Origin: Antedon mediterranea
Taxonomy: Eukaryota > Echinodermata > Crinoidea > Comatulida > Antedonidae
DNA: 64,000 bases
Direction: 5' to 3'
Assembly (NCBI RefSeq): GCF_964355755.1
Contig: NC_092680.1
Location: 7,357,001 to 7,421,000 of the forward strand
Within the stretch, counting starts at the first letter, position 1; every line of letters begins with the position of its first letter. Positions 63,401 through 64,000 of this stretch are shown one piece after another. The notes below the pieces were generated by a model. The model saw only the letters and a list, made by a program, of their open reading frames with translations. It searched no databases and had not been told where the DNA came from. The translations under genes were made by a program, and so were the position numbers.

Positions 63401-63976
63401 TAGCTTAGTGGTTAACGCCTTCTAAATCCAAGTTCAGAGTTCAATTCTGACCTAGTGCCAGGCTCCCTACTCTGTCTACTCCACTCCCTGAGACTCAAAT
63501 TAATATTGGTTTATAAGCATGATTAAGTTTATCAATTCTGTAATTGAGGAGTTACTTGCTGTTAAATGTGTATTAAACAAAAAACAATTAAAAATAAAAC
63601 ACCAAAAAACAATACAAAGTGCAAGCCAAGCATCTCGCTTAAAAAAGAACTGCTTCAAAGAAAGAGAAGATGTGAACAGATGGTAGCCAATCATCAGTAT
63701 TGACAGCGGCCGAACTTGACCTATCTTAGTTCATTAGCACATTTTATGGGGTTCTTATTTACAGAAGCAGATTTAATATAGTATTTAAATATTTTTTATA
63801 TTTCTTTACCACAAGCCAGCAAAATCTGAGTCACTTAAAGTAGCATAAAATATGTATGTAAAACTATATTCTATATAGTGAGGACAAATACCTTCAGAAT
63901 ATCATCAGATGCAGCATCTGGAAACTTCTCTGTAAGTGAATTCCTTAGAGTCTTGGCAATGTACCTCATTCCATAT
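48379..63976 (-). CDS. IQGAP: IQGAP-family Ras GTPase-activating-like protein, C-terminal 499 residues, 13 exons
   Basis: IQGAPs are cytoplasmic scaffolds that bind active Cdc42/Rac1 through a RasGAP-like domain and link them to actin, cadherin and MAPK components. Exons 5' to 3' on the minus strand: 63976-63892, 63351-63187, 62811-62744, 62418-62286, 62115-62013, 59263-59122, 58537-58450, 58331-58225, 55951-55837, 55498-55332, 49222-49118, 48692-48584, 48492-48379. All phases join. The product shows YGMRYIAKTL, then YYRFMNPAIVAPDAFDIVD (the NPA block of the RasGAP fold). TEQRRNLGSIAKVLQ, KVCDVPELDDRFN and the RasGAP_C region follow (DVIRVQPGET, DIRNQRRYRNQRKQELLKL). The end is NLLIFLLNKKFYGK, as in human IQGAP1. 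The N-terminal CH, WW and IQ parts lie outside the window. Confidence 0.95.
48584..48692 (-). CDS. IQGAP: IQGAP exon l
   Basis: FKNVLFEISPVALAGTFEVT then AHFLGVKMDTVQIVFS; acceptor ATTTAG, donor GTAAGT. Matches FKNVIFEISPTEEVGDFEVK of IQGAP1. Confidence 0.95.
48693..49117 (-). other. IQGAP intron k-l
   Basis: 425-nt intron. GAGGGTGATCCAT at 49029-49041 also occurs at 62889-62901 and may mark the end of a SINE; otherwise nothing recognised. Confidence 0.6.
49118..49222 (-). CDS. IQGAP: IQGAP exon k
   Basis: KSKESKKKNEAIKYTGARLH then EKGIILEIEGLSEN; acceptor TTTTAAAG, donor GTAAGT. Phase 2 from exon j requires the acceptor to give GAAGTC as exon start, which restores the lysine-rich KKSKESKKK linker also present in IQGAP1. 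Confidence 0.93.
49223..55331 (-). other. IQGAP intron j-k (6.1 kb)
   Basis: About 95 percent of this intron is the 31-bp minisatellite. Only about 285 nt next to exon k is unique sequence. Confidence 0.9.
49507..55317. repeat. 31-bp minisatellite, about 187 copies
   Basis: Unit AAGACTGTTAGGACTGTACT then GAATATTCATA. It varies at a few sites: TTAGG/TCAGG, CAGTA for CAGGA, CATAAAG/CATAGAG, and rarely ACAATCAGG. The core is very homogeneous from 49.5 to 54.9 kb and degenerate in the last 300 bp next to exon j. Each unit holds the palindrome TGAATATTCA. A distinctive variant string (GTAGGGACTG, then CAGTACTG, then ACTATCAGG) occurs at 51866 and again at 54160, exactly 74 units apart. Confidence 0.97.
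55332..55498 (-). CDS. IQGAP: IQGAP exon j (RasGAP_C)
   Basis: 55 codons plus two bases: DIRNQRRYRNQRKQELLKLR, GFYQEQIDFYNKYIETCMLN and LQTKT; donor GTGAGT at 55331-55326. The 31-bp array starts only a few bases into the intron. Confidence 0.95.
55499..55836 (-). other. IQGAP intron i-j
   Basis: 338-nt intron; AT-rich, nothing recognised. Confidence 0.85.
55837..55951 (-). CDS. IQGAP: IQGAP exon i
   Basis: 38 codons after a split base: LPLESIKRKIEKNLATLEEA, then KHVSSSDNYQAMVTSIAH; donor GTGAGT. Corresponds to the LTLQEKKEKIQTGLKKL to INDIARD region. Confidence 0.93.
55952..58224 (-). other. IQGAP intron h-i (2.3 kb)
   Basis: Mostly the 27-bp minisatellite; about 210 nt of unique sequence remains on the exon i side. 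Confidence 0.9.
56168..58200. repeat. 27-bp minisatellite, about 75 copies
   Basis: Unit ACAAGTTCTATCCAAACCAA then TGGAAAG. Variants: AAGCAATGG, AAGCAAAGG, GGTAAG, GGTGAG, GGAATG and AACCAAATGG (+1). The period is divisible by 3, so frames stay open on both strands for hundreds of codons (SSIQTNGKT, ERQVLSKPM, DKFYPNQWK). None has an independent start context or splice link. AACCAATGG matches the NF-Y consensus RRCCAATSR in most units. Confidence 0.96.
58225..58331 (-). CDS. IQGAP: IQGAP exon h
   Basis: EDEHIALVSKRVKQDEKATK then DDDKLQRTMSVLHDSK; donor GTGAGT at 58224-58219. Charged, probably helical. A 27-bp minisatellite begins about 20 nt inside the following intron. Confidence 0.93.
58450..58537 (-). 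CDS. IQGAP: IQGAP exon g (start of RasGAP_C region)
   Basis: 29 codons after a split base: TKRLLVDVIRVQPGETVPQV, then LKTPATEEQ; donor GTTAGA, acceptor TTGGCAG. Matches TKRLIVDVIRFQPGETL and the ETPATSEQ end. Confidence 0.95.
58690..59068. mobile_element. TA-MITE family A, copy 6 (interrupted)
   Basis: Flanked by TA (58688-58689, 59069-59070). Ends AAGCTCAGTCTACC and GATAGTGTACACAGAGCTT. It is split in its centre by about 240 bp of unrelated inverted-repeat sequence; without it the length would agree with copies 1 and 7. Confidence 0.78.
58770..59005. mobile_element. Nested MITE with GGACAAGCC ends
   Basis: Left GCAGGGACAAGCCAGATCAG then TCGCCTGTCG; right CCGACAAGTGACTGGTTTGG then CTTGTCCGCG. 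These are imperfect 28-bp inverted repeats. AT-rich centre without coding capacity. It sits where other family A copies read CATATTTGGGC, so it inserted after the host MITE. Exact ends uncertain by a few bases. Confidence 0.7.
59122..59263 (-). CDS. IQGAP: IQGAP exon f
   Basis: HAPVDTNEQQAEALLTNLAK then SEISLTLTNKFEIAGDDDTD and MVQLFI; donor GTAAAG, acceptor GGTTTAG. The segment SLTLTNKF is invariant in IQGAPs. Confidence 0.93.
59345..60308 (+). mobile_element. 5'-truncated non-LTR retrotransposon (LINE)
   Basis: Carries an open frame (59360-60168) for the C-terminal part of a reverse transcriptase, a 3' UTR of about 110 bp and a tail of repeated ACTTG (about 60285-60306). The body and short 3' repeat tail fit Jockey/CR1/L2/Rex1-group elements; the exact clade is not certain. 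Inserted antisense to IQGAP. The 5' junction lies near 59345 but cannot be fixed. Confidence 0.82.
59360..60168 (+). CDS. Reverse transcriptase fragment (LINE ORF2, C-terminal)
   Basis: 268 codons without a stop, ending TAG at 60166-60168 or adjacent. GVPQGCVLSPFLFTLF (RT block 4) is followed by KFADDTTIVG with the catalytic FADD at 59492-59503 (residues 45-48). FLGIYISNDLKWH comes next, then a C-terminal part with VITYSLTVWFGS and SGRRFRSIKANKARF as in fish and invertebrate CR1/Rex-type LINEs. The endonuclease and the first RT blocks are absent, so the element is dead. The lack of stops suggests a fairly young insertion. Confidence 0.85.
60351..60508. mobile_element. TA-MITE family A, copy 7
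   Basis: 158 bp between TA dinucleotides (60349-60350, 60509-60510). Left AAGCTGTGTCTACACTATCA; right TTTGATAGTGTAGTCAGAGC then TT. Inner palindrome TGTGATGTGCCCA / TGGGCACATCACA is complete. The best-preserved copy. Confidence 0.82.
62013..62115 (-). CDS. IQGAP: IQGAP exon e
   Basis: 34 codons plus one base: LLMEHEEIVAPETDDRLHEL, then LLSDLGDPPSIQDLI, donor GTGAGT. Matches the LLDHQDAIAPEHNDPIHELL and DDLGEVPTIESLIG segment. Confidence 0.94.
62286..62418 (-). CDS. IQGAP: IQGAP exon d
   Basis: 44 codons after one split base: FCIKVCDVPELDDRFNINEY, SDFVNPTKPVVYMSVQEILD and THA, donor GTAAGT, acceptor TTTCAG. Very close to the IQGAP1 CDVPELQDKFNVDEYSD region. Confidence 0.95.
62419..62743 (-). 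other. IQGAP intron c-d
   Basis: 325-nt intron; nothing recognised. Confidence 0.85.
62744..62811 (-). CDS. IQGAP: IQGAP exon c
   Basis: 22 codons plus two bases: FGGDSDHLSGLNKFVLNAHE then RF, donor GTAAGT. Aligns with FLGDNAHLSIINEYLSQSYQ of IQGAP1. Confidence 0.92.
62812..63186 (-). other. IQGAP intron b-c
   Basis: 375-nt intron, largely the SINE-like sequence at 62888-63100. Confidence 0.8.
62888..63100 (-). mobile_element. tRNA-like SINE candidate, minus strand
   Basis: On the minus strand the sequence starts AGTGGAGTTGTGGCTTGGTG, where TGGCTTGGTGG resembles a Pol III A box. A weak B-box-like GGGTCCCGTGACA follows at tRNA-like spacing. The 3' part ends at GAGGGTGATCCAT read on the plus strand, a string also present near 49030. 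Decayed and uncertain. Confidence 0.4.
63187..63351 (-). CDS. IQGAP: IQGAP exon b (RasGAP NPA block)
   Basis: 55 codons, phase 0 on both sides, donor GTAAGT. NLIYYRFMNPAIVAPDAFD is the most conserved RasGAP-fold motif; TTEQRRNLGSIAKVLQSVAS follows. Confidence 0.95.
63352..63891 (-). other. IQGAP intron a-b
   Basis: 540-nt intron with a tRNA-like SINE head at 63393-63490; otherwise nothing recognised. Confidence 0.85.
63393..63490 (+). mobile_element. tRNA-derived SINE head
   Basis: A box TAGCTTAGTGGTT (63401-63413) and B box AGTTCAATTCT (63438-63448) with normal tRNA spacing. A C-rich stretch follows instead of an acceptor stem, so this is a SINE fragment and not a tRNA gene. Confidence 0.55.
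63892..63976 (-). CDS. IQGAP: IQGAP exon a (RasGAP-like domain)
   Basis: Completes a split codon and encodes 28 residues, YGMRYIAKTLRNSL to DDILK, matching YGMRFIAKVLKDSLHEKFPD of IQGAP1. Acceptor TTCAAAG, donor GTATTTG (unusual but acceptable GT). The preceding exon is beyond the window edge. Confidence 0.92.
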
Positions 63977-64000
63977 CTTTGAAATAGAGAATAATTATTG

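Noticed and set aside
63401-63448. tRNA gene on the + strand.
   Set aside because: Only the internal promoter boxes match; no acceptor stem closure.

Overview
The window is animal (metazoan) nuclear DNA. It is AT-rich, has long introns with GT-AG boundaries, and contains parts of two conserved animal genes in convergent orientation. Dense MITEs, tRNA-derived SINE fragments, a LINE fragment and very large tandem arrays fit an invertebrate deuterostome such as an echinoderm; that assignment is an inference from style and protein similarity, not proven.

Left part, + strand (182-28671): a complete CREB-regulated transcription coactivator (CRTC/TORC) gene. I could assemble 13 coding exons in which every phase fits, giving 1665 nt and 554 residues. 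Twelve of the 13 exons are joined by GT-AG introns. The intron between exons 4 and 5 (20146-20551) instead has a perfect U12-type start, ATATCCTTT, and ends in AC, so it looks like a minor-spliceosome AT-AC intron. CRTC introns 2 and 3 hold most of the mobile elements, including a piggyBac-like TTAA element, two TA-flanked elements of about 0.8 and 1.3 kb, SINEs, short TA-flanked MITEs and a 25-bp minisatellite.

Middle (28672-48378): the convergent intergenic space. It contains the CRTC 3' region with a CCAAT-containing short tandem array (29771-30449) and a 61-bp repeat (32571-32718). Next comes a satellite of about 12.9 kb (34085-46939). Its monomers of about 185 bp each carry a 40-nt-arm inverted repeat, and the array shows a 5154-bp higher-order duplication.

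Right part, - strand (63976-48379): the 3' half of an IQGAP gene, 13 exons encoding the last 499 residues (end of the RasGAP-like domain plus RasGAP_C). The 5' part lies beyond the window. Two IQGAP introns are filled by minisatellites (31-bp units, about 187 copies; 27-bp units, about 75 copies) that begin within about 25 nt of a 5' splice site. Another intron carries a 5'-truncated LINE with an open reverse transcriptase C-terminal frame, and another carries a MITE nested inside a MITE.

The two genes are not expected to work as a unit. CRTC is a nuclear coactivator of CREB, and IQGAP is a cytoplasmic scaffold for Cdc42/Rac and actin. The many long open frames inside the minisatellites are by-products of repeats without stop codons and are not annotated as genes. 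I saw no classical tRNA, rRNA, CRISPR or bacterial feature.
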